From positions 1 to 47,458 of the forward strand of contig FLMG01004506.1 of assembly GCA_900088475.1 (NCBI GenBank): 47,458 bases of DNA. Reading direction: 5' to 3'. The stretch is from Hyphochytrium catenoides. Taxonomy: Eukaryota; Sar; Hyphochytriomycetes; Hyphochytriales; Hyphochytriaceae. The position numbers were made by a program, and so were the translations under genes. Under the pieces are notes generated by a model. The model ran no database searches. It was not told the origin of the DNA and saw only the letters and a list, made by a program, of their open reading frames with translations. Shown piece after piece: positions 1-12,032 of the stretch (position 1 is the first letter of the stretch; every line of letters begins with the position of its first letter).

Positions 1-999
1 CTGGGGGCAGCTCTAGGGGCTCCTGGCCGTTTGGGTTCCGCTAACTTTATGTGCAGAGGAAAAGTAGAGGAGTTTTGAATCCTCTAAATTTGGCGGGAGG
101 CGCAATGATTTTTTACTCCTACAGTACAAGCCTATTCCATACATTTATTTAGCTCTCGTACAGTTGTATGAAGGACTGTGCTGCCCACTTTGTAGTTCGT
201 TCATCGGCAACCTGTTTCATCATATGTACAGTTTGACAGTAAATACTACAACTACACGATTAGTCATGGGTTATCATTTGCAGAGGTTAGGTTATCATAG
301 GAATAACTGAAGGTCGATCCCTCTGTTTTTGGTACGAGATCAGCATCTTGTGTTCTTTCAACTGGAGGATGGGGGGATCTTTGGCTTTTGGTGTAGAACT
401 AAAGGTGTATTTAGGTAGAACTCAAGGAGAACTGATCTCCCTCTCAAGTCCCTCGAGGTTCTTTACTCTGTACTATACAGTTCAGTGTCGTACTTCTGTA
501 GTTGCCTCCGGTTCTCATCCATGATTTGGAATACGTAATGCAAGAACAAGGAAATGATCGACAGTACCCAGTACTGTACAGGTTTAGAGAATCCAAGATA
601 CTGTACTCGTAGAACCATCAAGGAGAGGAGAGAGGTGAGCAAGGGAAGAGAGAGTGTGAAGGCTTATGTTCTTCGCCAAGATCTCTATATTCGCAGCTGT
701 ATGTGCACGGATCTCAGCAGCAGCTTGCTTTACAGGACCTCTTTATAAAGAGAATGGGGAGGACAGCAATCCGACAGCCCACAAGTAGTCGTGGAGTCTC
801 TTCAGTTGAAGGAAAGTCATTGGGCCGGTGATGAGAAACCCTAGTGATCGGCTGCCATAGACTGTTATCGACCAATCAAGGGCTACCTTCACTTTTACTT
901 TAACCACGAACGTTGCAACTACTTGCTCAAGCAATCCTGTAGACAGCCATAGCCCTGAACCACCACCATTGACGGAATATCCCATTAGATTCACTCCCG
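1..999. other. No gene recognised
   Basis: I see no convincing coding exon here. The stretch is moderately AT-rich between about 100 and 560 and contains several scattered copies of short words such as TACTGTA and GTACAG (about 160-235 and 460-600). They are too short and irregular to call a repeat family. It presumably holds the upstream region of the BAP31-like gene and perhaps the end of a gene outside the window. Confidence 0.5.
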
Positions 1000-2171
1000 A
1001 TGTTGCTCCTAAACTGGCTACTGTTGGGCCTGCTGACGGCCGAAGGCGTCATATGTGTCATTCTCATATTGCCGTTTGGAGGCGTCACAATCAAAAACAC
1101 TATCCAGGCCCTTGATGATGCCCTTCGCCCAGTTCGCGTATATATCAACACAGTTCGGTAAGTAGATTCTCCTTGCGATTGCCCAATATCATCCTAAGGT
1201 TTCACTCACGATCTACTGAACCGTGCCACACCCCATCCCATTCGTATAGGAATGTTCTCCTTGCGATGATTGTCCTGGTCTTTGCAAGTAAGAGGACTGG
1301 TATTGCCCAACCTGCATTCACCTAGAATAACATATCTCTCTCAGGCAATTTACAGACTACATGGAAGTTCACCTATGGTGACGACGGGAGTTCAGCTCTA
1401 AGCGACGGAATGAGGCTACGTTTATTGCTTTCACAACGAGATGTATACTTCTCTGGAGCAGCTCTTTTTCTCTTCATGTCAGTAGTACAGCAATCCCTTC
1501 TTCAGAAATAGCGCCACACTCAAGGAAAATGCTCAAAATGTGGCAGGCTCTTGCAACTAATCTACGCCCATCTAAAGGACAATGTCAGGCTGCAAAAGAG
1601 CCTTGAGGCTATGACTAAACAAGCTCAAAGTGCAGCGGACGGTTACAAGGCTATGCTAGCTGATTCAGAAAGATTGACTGCGGAGAACAAGAAAATGAAG
1701 GTTGGACCTAAACTAAACATACAGTTCTCCACCCACTAAGCTCAATCTGGTGCGCTGCACAGGAGGTGATCGGCGAGGGTGAAGGCGAGAAAGCTCTCCA
1801 AACACTTCTTGACAACAGCCGGGAGCTAGAGAACAAAGTTCAGGAGCAAGAAAAAGCATTGAAGCGGAAAGATGATGAGGTATGACTTGAAACTTGTACT
1901 GCTAATAAGCACATCGCCCTCTAACAGTTTACCCCGTCGGTAGATTGAACAGATAAAAAAGCAATCTCAATCTCAAGGTGATGCCTTCAAAATGATGGTC
2001 GATGACAGGGAGGCTATGGCAAAGAAGGTGGACTCACTTAATGCTATGAAAGAAAGCCTTGAAAAGGAACAGCATAAGAGTGCAGAACTTCAAAAGGAAG
2101 CCGCGGCGTTGAAGAAGCAATTGGAAGACTACGAGTTCATGTTTGCTGATGAGCTAAAGAAGAAAAAGTAG
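1000..2171 (+). CDS. BAP31-like ER membrane chaperone (B-cell receptor-associated protein 29/31 family)
   Basis: Six exons in phase: 1000-1157, 1250-1287, 1345-1477, 1547-1700, 1763-1879 and 1944-2171, giving 275 residues (human BAP31 has 246). The product has the family layout: three hydrophobic segments in the first ~130 residues (the first starts right at the Met, then LLAMIVLVFA, then GAALFLFMLLQLIYA), followed by a long charged coiled coil. The segment LLLSQRDVYFSGAAL matches the family pattern of a short QR-Y-hydrophobic stretch before the third helix. The protein ends in KKKK, which fits the KKxx dilysine signal for return to the ER. The family handles cargo export and quality control of membrane proteins in the ER. 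The third intron has a GTCAGT donor. The start is the ATG that opens the first hydrophobic helix. The family call is firm; orthology to BAP29 versus BAP31 is not resolved. Confidence 0.85.
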
Positions 2172-3366
2172 GGCACCTTGCGATATAGAAGCAGTCGTCT
2201 TCAGCTTCCAATCTATTCTTTACAATGTTGTTTATTTTGATAATTATCATGGAGCTAGAAAGGAACTGGTTCCAAACTTCAATCATCTCAGAAAGGACCG
2301 GCACTTCGGATGGGGTGATTGTACTCGTATAATGGGGAGAGATTAGATCACTAACAGATTGTGGAGCACCACGTACTCTGACTGTGAGGCTGGTGGCCAC
2401 AGTAACATAGAGTGTTAGCGAGAACCCAGAACAGATAACCCTAGGACAGGGCCGTTATCTATCCCTTGTAAGTTGCGCGTTTGTAGGCCTAGAGCGTTCT
2501 ATCGAATGGTAATGAGGCCACATAACATGTAATACTCACTGAAACACAACCTTTTCGTGAAGTCATCTCCTTAGCGTAGTAGCCAAGCTCATCAAATGAT
2601 GATGGCTGATGGCAAAGCATCTTCACATCGTCCGACATTGTCATCACCAGCCCTTGCTCGCTTGTTTCGCAAACCTCTTCCAGGCTGCTGTACGGGTAGA
2701 AATACTACTATCGCAGCAGAGTAGGGTAGTAGGGAAACCTGCAGCAATCGAAACAGACCACTATTGAAAGAACAACCTTGTCCGTCGTAGACTGCTTCAG
2801 AAGCTGCTGCAGACTTCAGACTTCTTGCTCCTTCTGAATGCATTCTGGAGCTTCTTCGCCGCCCTTCGCCCCTCCCTCGAGGTTCCTAGTTCCTAGTCCA
2901 AGACATCGCAGATTTGGAGCAACCAAGCTGGCACCAGTTGCTATTCAGAACATGAGAAAGCTAATTCCGGATAGACTATCCGTTCATCCCGGATATCGTA
3001 ATGCCTTAACGAATCGGACTTTTAATGAGCTATCATTAGTTTCCTGACAGAGGTTACTCCGAGATTAGAAAGACCTATCGGACATACTACTAATTTGATA
3101 GACAGACTGAGAAGAGCTGTCAGCTGGAGATACCATATTATATGTCCGTTGTATGGTGAGAATTCGACCAGGTTCAGAGCCAGTCTTTGGTCCACACTTC
3201 CTAGGAAGCAATTGGGGGATAGAGCTCAAGAATTGTCAGCCTGTCTGCAGACAATCCAGACAGAGCTTTATAGATTTCATCGATCACGAGCCTATCGGCA
3301 GAAGACTGCGAGCTCATTGTACTTCAAAGCCAACTAGACTGTACATCTAAACTAAAATTAGGCAAG
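2172..3366. other. Intergenic region with small inverted repeats
   Basis: No exon could be supported between the BAP31-like and acyl carrier protein genes. Short open frames on both strands (for example 2592-2843 minus and 3095-3337 plus) show no family resemblance. Two compact inverted repeats are visible: CGGATAG-A-CTATCCG near 2969-2983, and a CTGTCTG/CAGACAG pair near 3239-3261 that includes the 12-nt palindrome TGTCTGCAGACA. Confidence 0.5.
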
Positions 3367-3807
3367 ATGAACCGCTTTGCAGTACCTCTCAAGACTCTCG
3401 CTAGGAGCTCCTTCACTAGAGCCGCAGTTCCTAGGCAGACAGCGCTGAGTGCTTTTGGGTCTCAAAGATTCTTTGCTTCAGCTGGTGCACTTGACCGGAA
3501 AGGTAGGAGCGACAGGATGAATGTGTGAGGCCGTTATATCACCCCTGATGGTGTTCGTCCCTTCTCTTCAGAGGTTACCGACCGCGTTCTCACAGTTCTG
3601 AAGAACTTTGAGAAGGTAGACCCAGCAAAGGTCACTCCTACGTCACACTTCATCAATGACCTTGGCTTGGACTCTCTGGACGCTGTGGAGATCGTCATGG
3701 CTTTTGAGGAGGAGTTTGTAATAGAGATTCCTGATGCTGAAGCTGAGAAGATTCAGTCTACAAAAGACGCCATTGAGTTTATAGCCTCGCACCCACAGGC
3801 TAAGTAA
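3367..3807 (+). CDS. NDUFAB1: Mitochondrial acyl carrier protein (complex I NDUFAB1-type)
   Basis: Two exons (3367-3502 and 3572-3807) encode 123 residues. The first ~45 residues are rich in Arg, Ser and Ala with almost no acidic residues, as expected for a mitochondrial presequence (ARSSFTRAAVPRQ). The mature part is a complete acyl carrier domain: four-helix pattern, acidic surface, and the phosphopantetheine attachment motif LGLDSLDAVE, whose Ser carries the prosthetic group. It ends with the usual ISSTKDAIEFI-like helix (here IQSTKDAIEFI). Mitochondrial ACP carries growing acyl chains for type II fatty acid and lipoic acid synthesis, supports Fe-S cluster assembly and sits in respiratory complex I. 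Length and architecture are normal. Confidence 0.93.
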
Positions 3808-4056
3808 GCAGCATGAATAATATAGGTAAGCTCTTAGACATCTTATGCGAGCCTATTCTTCTGTAGTAAACGAACTCTTGATGATAGGGAGTGGAGTGCC
3901 GACACTGAGAAGCACTAGTAGAAACGAAGGTAAAGGGCAATATGCCCCTCTAATAACAGATTCACAAAAATAGCCATTTCTGTTCCAGCAAACTCCTATC
4001 AATCTTAGTAATAGTGTTAGGGTGATCGGGTAGTCTGGAATCGTCTATGTATGCAG

Positions 4057-4598
4057 TCACTGGGATCCAGCGCTCTCTGCGAGTGTCTTGGCTTCCTGTA
4101 GGAGCTCATGCCCCTGAAGGTCCTCGTTGCCTTCATTGGCAGCCTACGACACATTGGAAGATTATTAGCGGATGGAGGGAGGAAAGATTTACTGTTCACT
4201 ATCCAACCAGAAAGTTTCTAAGGTCCTGAAGAGCCTTTTGGATACGTTGTCTGCAATCAGGCAGCATGACTTCTGTCTCCTCTAGCACTTCTCTCTGCAG
4301 AAGGTAGAGGTTCAGAGCTTAACATAATGCCGCTCTGTGTAGTTCCCAAATAAGATTGACCTGCTTCTTGATACTGCTCTCGTCCGCCTTGTCATCTATT
4401 AGCTTCTCTATGCGCTTGAGCTGTGCCGCTTTCTCCTTTTCGTAGAAGCTCAAATCCTTCAGAGATCTGGCACAGATCAAGGTCAATCACCACAAAGGAG
4501 AATCCACTTAAGCCCTAAATAAAGCACCTTTTGTAAACATTAAGAACTACTCTTAGATCCTTCAAAGTCGCTGCTGATGTGCCTTTAGAGGTGGCCAT
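4057..4598 (-). CDS. TBCA: Tubulin-specific chaperone A (tubulin-folding cofactor A)
   Basis: Four exons read leftward: 4598-4528, 4466-4361, 4294-4208 and 4143-4057, all in phase, giving 116 residues (human TBCA has 108). The protein is almost entirely helical and charged, as expected for a three-helix coiled-coil bundle. Diagnostic segments are SFYEKEKAAQLKRIEKL (family: MYEKEAKQQEEKIEKM), SSIKKQ (family: YDIKKQAE) and MLPDCRQRIQKALQDLR (family: MIPDCQRRLEAAYTDLQ). Cofactor A captures beta-tubulin released from the CCT chaperonin and passes it into the tubulin heterodimer assembly pathway. It is divergent from the TPX2 gene, another microtubule factor, about 0.8 kb away; this may be chance. 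Confidence 0.93.
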
Positions 4599-5390
4599 TT
4601 TAAAATCTTACTACGCGTGGGTAAGCTAGAACCGCGTCCCTGGATGCCAAATCACCTCTTATGTGAGCGCACGTCTTGTGGCTCACTAAAGAAGAAGAAC
4701 AGAGGCAGCTAAGCTTAGGGTAAATAAACCTCAGTAACTGATCCCAAGCAGAACAAAGCAGGGCAATGCAACTCAAGTTGCAAGCCGAGGACAATGACAG
4801 GCCAAGAACGAGTAGTGACAGCTTCTTCATACAGGTACAAGTCCATCCATCATCTTCCTATGATGACCACAGCAACAAGGAGACAACCACGATTAATCTT
4901 CACAAAAGCTACGAGTCTTCTTCCAGCGCCTAGTAGCGGTTACCGTCCCTGAAGGAGCCGTTTGGGGAAGGAAGAATTTGAATTGAACGCTGTAGAAGGG
5001 AAGGGTAGTGGTTCTGTGTTGCACCGGCAGGAGCATACTATTAGCTACCCTCTACTTTAAATGACGGCTTTGGGTGATCCTCGTGCTCTTATTATGTGTG
5101 TCTCATTGTTTTCTGCTTTCGCAATAGGACGCGCTCCGCCTGATAGAGATCCAGAGCTGCAGATTGCTGAGGTGAGAGAGATTATTGAGATCAGCGGTAC
5201 GGGCTTACACGTTTGAAATTCATTCTCTCGTATGCCCAGTGCCTCTTTTCAGAGATTATCTGGGTGCTAGTTGTAGCTTAAGTGCTACTTGGCTTCGCAA
5301 CAAGGCCCGACAGGTTTGAAAGTTTTCTAGGAGTGACAGAGGGAACTAGGAAAGATAACTCTTCTCCTGCGCTGTAGGTAAGCTCTTGCC
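4599..5390. other. Divergent intergenic region between TBCA and TPX2
   Basis: This should hold the 5' regions of both flanking genes. No RNA gene or repeat was seen. A plus-strand frame at 5061-5216 (51 codons) starts with a short signal-like hydrophobic stretch and continues as a charged segment (DRDPELQIAEVREIIE). It could be a small exon or upstream ORF, but nothing ties it to a family, so it is not called. Confidence 0.4.
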
Positions 5391-8300
5391 ATGGAGTTTG
5401 GGTTAAGTACGAACGTAGCGGAGGACCCCGCCTGGGACATTGCGGCACCTCAGTTTCATGACTTCATGGCAGAGGAAGCTGACTTGGCGTTTGTAGATAA
5501 CTCTGACGGCTTTTTCGGTAAGCATATGACACTGTCTGGTCACAGAAGCTATGGGATAAATGAGCTCTTTTACTTCTTAGGTGAGCAGAGACGAAGTTCA
5601 GCTTATGAGCTGAAGCGCTCACCAAAGGAGCGACGCTCTCCGGGTTCTTCTTCCCAGGAGGAAGTCAGAGAAACTACTATCATCGACCATTCGGTTGATG
5701 ACGGGCCCTTCAAAAACAAACTCTTCTCCTCTCCCTCTACCTCCTTGAAGGACAAAAACCAAAGCCCAACGGAAGATCTTACTCCCCGGAGAAGACCTCT
5801 AGCCGATATGAACCTTAACAGCTTGCTGACGCAGGACGAAGCTAGCCCGAATGAAGTCAGGCCTCTTGGGGTCCCGCCAGCAGCTTGTGACCTACCCTTG
5901 GGCCCCCAAAGTGGTGGGCGGGAGCAGCAGACAAAAGAGAGGTCGGAAGCTAGGAATTATTCACTGGAGAGAGGCCGCCGCTTGACGCGAGATACTGCGG
6001 GTTCTTCTCTGCGCACGGCGAGGCGATCTGCTTCTCCTTCAAGTCGTCTTCTCCAGCCAACCCAGGCTTTTGCTGCCAAAGCTTCTGTGCGGAGCCGAAG
6101 CCACAGTCCTTCTGGCAGAAGCAGCCAACAGGCAGCCCACAAGCTAACAATTCCTCACAGTCCGGTTCTGCGCACTTCCTCTCGAGAAGTGATCCGAGAC
6201 TTTCAGCCTAAACTGAGCACAACTTCAAGAGAGCTTCTAGAGATTAAATCTCACCTCGAAAAGGTGAAGCAAGAGAGAAAGAGAGCTGATGCCTTACGCC
6301 AGCAGGCACAACTGGGGATCCGCGGTTTGAGCACCGTCGCTCGCTCCACGAAGCCACTGACCCTGCCGCACGAACCAATTCTGCGTACTACCATGCGTTC
6401 CAAACATTGTGAGAGCAGCGTTCCCGCCCCCAAAGTAAGTCCTTCAATAAAGAGTAGAGGTTTGTAGGTTTCCTGTGGAATGAGGACTCATCTTCTATGG
6501 TATCAATTGCCATGTTCCTAGACTCATGCTCCTCTGCCAGTTGAGAAGCTGATCGGAAGGTCCACCAGGACAGAGCCCCTGCCCGCAGCAACCAATCCTG
6601 TCTTAACGAACCCTAAGCCATTCACTCTAGTAAGTGATCTGCGTGCTCGCCAGCGGACAATGGTCAACCACAACCGCATCGCCAACGAAAGCCGGGAACC
6701 GTTGACCCCCCTCGCAGAGAAGGTAACTACCCGTCCCGCTCTATGAAGATAATGTCTGCAGGTCTGTAGGCATGCCGCCCGCTGCCCCTCTAAACCCCTT
6801 CTGCGCTGGTAGGTCATGAAATTCCAGAACAAGACCCCCCAACGGTTCCATACCAAGCCCAAAACGAATCCAAGCATCACACCTCCACAGCCTTTCGTCC
6901 CAAAACTGACTGAGCCTGAGTCTCCTAACTTACATAAGCCCATGCCACGGCCAAAACACTTTTTGTCAAAGGAGGAAGAAGAGGAACGGCTTATGGCCGA
7001 GATCAAGCCCTTCAAGGCTCGTCCTGTCTCCCACAAGGTCAGTCCTCCTACCCTCGCTCCCACCACCTACGCTGATCTTTATACGCCCCAGCAACGATAT
7101 CTATGTGTTCCCGTGGTGTCTTTTTTCCATTCTCCATAAACTACCTCAGCGGTGAGTTGATGCTACAGCTGTATCCTTTACTTAAACATGCTCTTTTGGG
7201 TTCAGGTCCTACACAGCGCTGGAGATCTTGGGGTACCGAAGGTGGAGAAGCCCAAGCCAACTGAAGCCCAACCCTTCAACTTCAAGACCGAGCAAAGAGC
7301 GAAGCTGCATCCCACTCTCCTGGAAGCAGAAATCCTGGAAGCAGAAATCCAAGAGGTAAATCCAGCTCCTCCGTCACACCAGAACCATACTAATGGCCCT
7401 CGAGGCATCACTGTGGTAAGATAATCTGCATTTGCTGTTTCTGTTAATTTATTTGTCTCACTTTCTCGAACTACTTTGCCGTGCACTACCTAGCCTCAAT
7501 CGCCAGCGTTGCAGACCAAGATGCGATCCTCAGTTCGTCCGCCCTTAGTTCATGAGGATGCAGTGGCTTCCTCACAATTCAGAGCCAGACCCGCTCCAAA
7601 AATTCAGGTACGATGTGCTCTGATTGATCATGGGCATAGGTGCAAAGAAGGATATCGAGGAGTAAAAATAAGGGCACTACAGGCTAGACAGGTTTGGCTC
7701 GTCTGAAGGGGGACAACCGTGCAAAAAGGAAAGCTGATGGTAGTGAGATATAAACGAGACCCCTTGGACATTTGGTTCACAAGTTTGTATCCCTCTTTGT
7801 CTTAAGCCTCCAAGGCCTCCTCAGTCAAGCTATTCCAAGGAGCTAGTCATTCCGGAGTCGCCCCAGCTTCAAAGCCTGCAGCGTCACAAGCTATATAAGC
7901 AGCGTTTCGACGAGAAGGTGAAGAGTCTCTTATGATAGCACCAAGTTTTCATGGTCTTGGCTCAACGACAAGAGCAAAAGGACTGCGTTACTGATGACTA
8001 AGCTTCTCTTAATTCTCAGGTTGCTATGGATATGAAGCTTGAGCAGGACCAGAGATGCTTCAAGGCTCAGCCTATGCGAATCGTTGAGCCCATGGTACCG
8101 AAACCTTCCGAAAGAGAATTGACTGAGGTCGAACCTTTCAACATTATCAGTGAAAAACGTCACCAGATGGCCAAGGTACAAGTCCGATCAATGGCGTAAA
8201 AGTTAGAGTGTCCTGTTGATCTCTATAAAGTTTTGGTCCCCCAAACGCCCCATCAGCCTGCCTAAGATGCTCATGGTCATACCGTTATGCGCATGGTGTC

Positions 8301-9030
8301 AATAGGCCAAATTGGACGCTCAAATTCAAGCAGAACTTGAGAAGCAGCGCCAGGATGCCGTACCGAAGGCTCGACCTATGTTGGATGTAGCTAAAGTCTT
8401 CGTTCCCAGAAAAAGCACGAAGCCTCTCACCGAAGTCCAGCCTATAGTGCTGGCCAGTGACTTGCAGTCCGAGCATCGACAAGAGTTTGAAGAGGCGAAA
8501 GAGAAAAGAAGACGAGAAGCGGAGGAGGCAAGAAGGAGGGAGCAGGAGGCCAAACAGGCAAGTACTATTTACTACTTCGTCAGTATCTGGAAGCAACGGC
8601 CGCCCTGAACTAAAGCCGCTTCCATCTCTGCCATTTCTGTCTCGTATGCATGTTTGCTCGGTAGCCTCTATCCATCAATTGTTAATCTGTTCACAGTCTT
8701 TTATCCCCACCAGTACTTCTCTCATTTAGAAGTGTTTGAAGAATGATCGCTATCCGAACCACTCTATACGTCGTTGTCAATACTCAGCACTAATATGCGT
8801 CAAACCCTTTTCCTCTTCACGGTATCTCAACGCTTCGCTAGCGGGCTGAGGAGGAGGAAATCCAACGATTGAGGCGCGAAGAGTTGGTGTTCAGGGCTCA
8901 GCCGATTCGCTGGGAGACTCAAGCCAGCCTCCCGAGGCCTGAGCCTCGGGAACTCACTATCCCTGAAAGCCCAGCCCTAATAACTAAGCAACGCTCTATT
9001 ATGCGGGGTGGATACTCCGAAGCTGCTTAG
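5391..9030 (+). CDS. TPX2: TPX2-like spindle assembly factor
   Basis: About ten exons: 5391-5517, 5581-6434, ~6546-6722, 6813-7037, 7206-~7415, 7515-7607, 7825-7917, 8020-8175, 8306-8557 and 8842-9030, giving about 790 residues, like human (747) and plant TPX2. The C-terminal half carries the repeated family signatures: EIKPFKARPVSHK, EAQPFNFKTEQR, SQFRARPAPKIQ, a heptad-rich basic/acidic helix (about 8457-8557), and LVFRAQPIRW near the end. The N-terminus (DPAWDIAAPQFHDF) recalls the short Aurora-binding region of plant TPX2. The protein nucleates spindle microtubules downstream of Ran and activates Aurora A. The first intron is 63 nt and in frame, so its retention would not break the protein. 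The last intron has a GC donor (CAG|GCAAGT) and is long for this gene (284 nt). The exon 2/3 junction has two possible splice choices. Confidence 0.9.
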
Positions 9031-9252
9031 GACGGCATACACGCCAATGTAATCTAGTCAGGGAAAACTGCAGATCCGCTAAGGTTCTGCGCTGTCTTGT
9101 TGGAGAAATGTGTCCATGCATGGGTTCAGGTAGCAGATTAAAGAAGCGAGTCATTGCTCCCACCAATAGGAATGTTATTCGTCTCGTAGGGTTATAATAA
9201 CAAGCAATGGTCTTTTTCTTTTCTCACTTCTGTACGTGCCCAATATCACTGC

Positions 9253-10696
<1,444 letters not shown>

Positions 10697-11094
10697 ACTG
10701 CCGTTGCCCCAGGAGCTAGGTTGCACGACAATAGGTAAGCGATGTGCTACAAGTAGCGTCTGAAGATGACAACGAAATCGATAGAGCAGAAGGGAGCAGA
10801 GGGTGAGGCAAAATAGAAACTAACGGCGTTATAACGATGGAGATCGCGACGGCCCCTTAGTAACTAAGGCTTACTGTTCTGTCTCGCTGCCCTCCTCAGC
10901 GCCAGGTAATCTCCTGCTTTAAACTCACTTAGGAACTCGTTCTTCTCCCTTCAAGAGGGTCGCAGATGCCAGTCTGATGGGCGTTGAAGCAGACAAAGCT
11001 GGAACTGGTTAACGAAGATGCAAAAGTCTTCAGAGTGCAATGGCATGGGAAACAGATGAAGATTGCGCAAGATTATTGAGAAACCGAAGACAGA

Positions 11095-11290
11095 GAGAAC
11101 AGAGAGAAAAAGAAGAGAGAGAGAGAGAGACAGATAGACAGACCGATCGATCGAGAGAGAGAGAGAGAACACAGAGCAGGACAGACATATGAGTTCTCAC
11201 AGAGAATATGGGAGACAGAGATCGATGAGATAGGGCAAGATAGGTGGAGATCACCAGAGAGAGACAAAGAGAAAGAGAGAGAAACACTGT
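11095..11290. repeat. Purine-rich GA microsatellite tract
   Basis: On the plus strand this stretch is almost entirely purine, built of GA, GACA and GATA steps, including uninterrupted GA runs around 11114-11130 and 11153-11168 and a GATCGATCGA island near 11144. It reads as pyrimidine CT/TCTG on the minus strand. It lies upstream of the RAB11 start on the minus strand, so it could sit in its promoter or be a neutral satellite. The same motif recurs at 25.2-25.4 kb and 43.0 kb as CT runs. Confidence 0.8.
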
Positions 11291-11531
11291 CAGACAACGG
11301 TCTGATACAGCATTTCGTATAACCACTGGCTTTATTCCGGACCTCTCAACCTAGACACCTCGAGACATCCCATCTTCGGAATCCAAGCTGGGCCTCAATA
11401 GCAGAAGTACCAAAAAGTGGTGCGTTTACATCTACAGAAGCAAGGTGGGTAGGCCGCGCGTTCCTAGAATATTCGGGAAATGAATCCGTTATTGGTTGTT
11501 TGTCTCTTTCACTTCCACGCTCGCGCCTCTG

Positions 11532-11807
11532 ATGGCCGCGCCTCCGCCCACCGCACTCACCGACCAGCGGCAGTCCAACGCCCGCAGTACCAGCAGCGGC
11601 ACTGTCGGCAGCCAAACTCCACAGAGAGATTATAGGACGTTAGGAAGCCCTGTTAGCCAGGATCTTCGTCTGTGGCGGTCTATTGCAGAGGATGAGGGGC
11701 AAACAGGGGAATGGAGATGGAGATATCAGGACATAATTGCGGCGCTGGGGTCAATAGTAGTCCAGCCATGCGTATGTCGTGCTTCTTTACTGGTACGAGA
11801 TTATTAG
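11532..11807 (+). CDS. Hypothetical small protein (doubtful)
   Basis: A 91-codon frame opening with an Ala/Pro-rich MAAPPP start, then Ser/Thr/Gln-rich sequence, then a helix-like segment LRLWRSIAEDEGQ followed by GEWRWRYQDIIAAL. That central part looks coding, with acidic and aromatic residues well spaced. I recognise no family, and the final ~20 residues look like read-through into an intron (possible donor GTATGTC near 11771). It sits in plus orientation between two minus-strand genes. It may be the first exon of a small gene or a chance frame. Confidence 0.25.
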   Translation: MAAPPPTALTDQRQSNARSTSSGTVGSQTPQRDYRTLGSPVSQDLRLWRSIAEDEGQTGEWRWRYQDIIAALGSIVVQPCVCRASLLVRDY

Positions 11808-12032
11808 TCTGAGATCATGAACGTTTGAGTTCTCTTCAATGATAAACAACGACCAAGTGTTGCACGGTGCGCCTGTAACGAGGATGCTGTGGATTCTTAT
11901 GGCCATATCTCTGCGCTCCTGCTTACACTTACACATGTTCTTTCTCTGAGGCTCGGCCATGGTACTAACCGCTATTAAATACACGAGGACACTTCACACT
12001 TCCGTCCTTTGTAGCCAGGCCTTAGTGCCGTA

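Larger units (their letters stand above)
10697..12032. other. Region between RAB11 and TRAPPC8
   Basis: This 1.3-kb spacer separates two minus-strand genes. It contains a purine-rich satellite-like tract (listed separately) and one plus-strand frame (listed as a doubtful CDS). The rest should be the RAB11 promoter and the TRAPPC8 3' untranslated region. Confidence 0.5.

Noticed and set aside
5061-5216. A 51-codon frame with a signal-like start between TBCA and TPX2
   Set aside because: No family resemblance and an internal acceptor-like site suggest untranslated leader or chance; evidence is too thin for a gene call.
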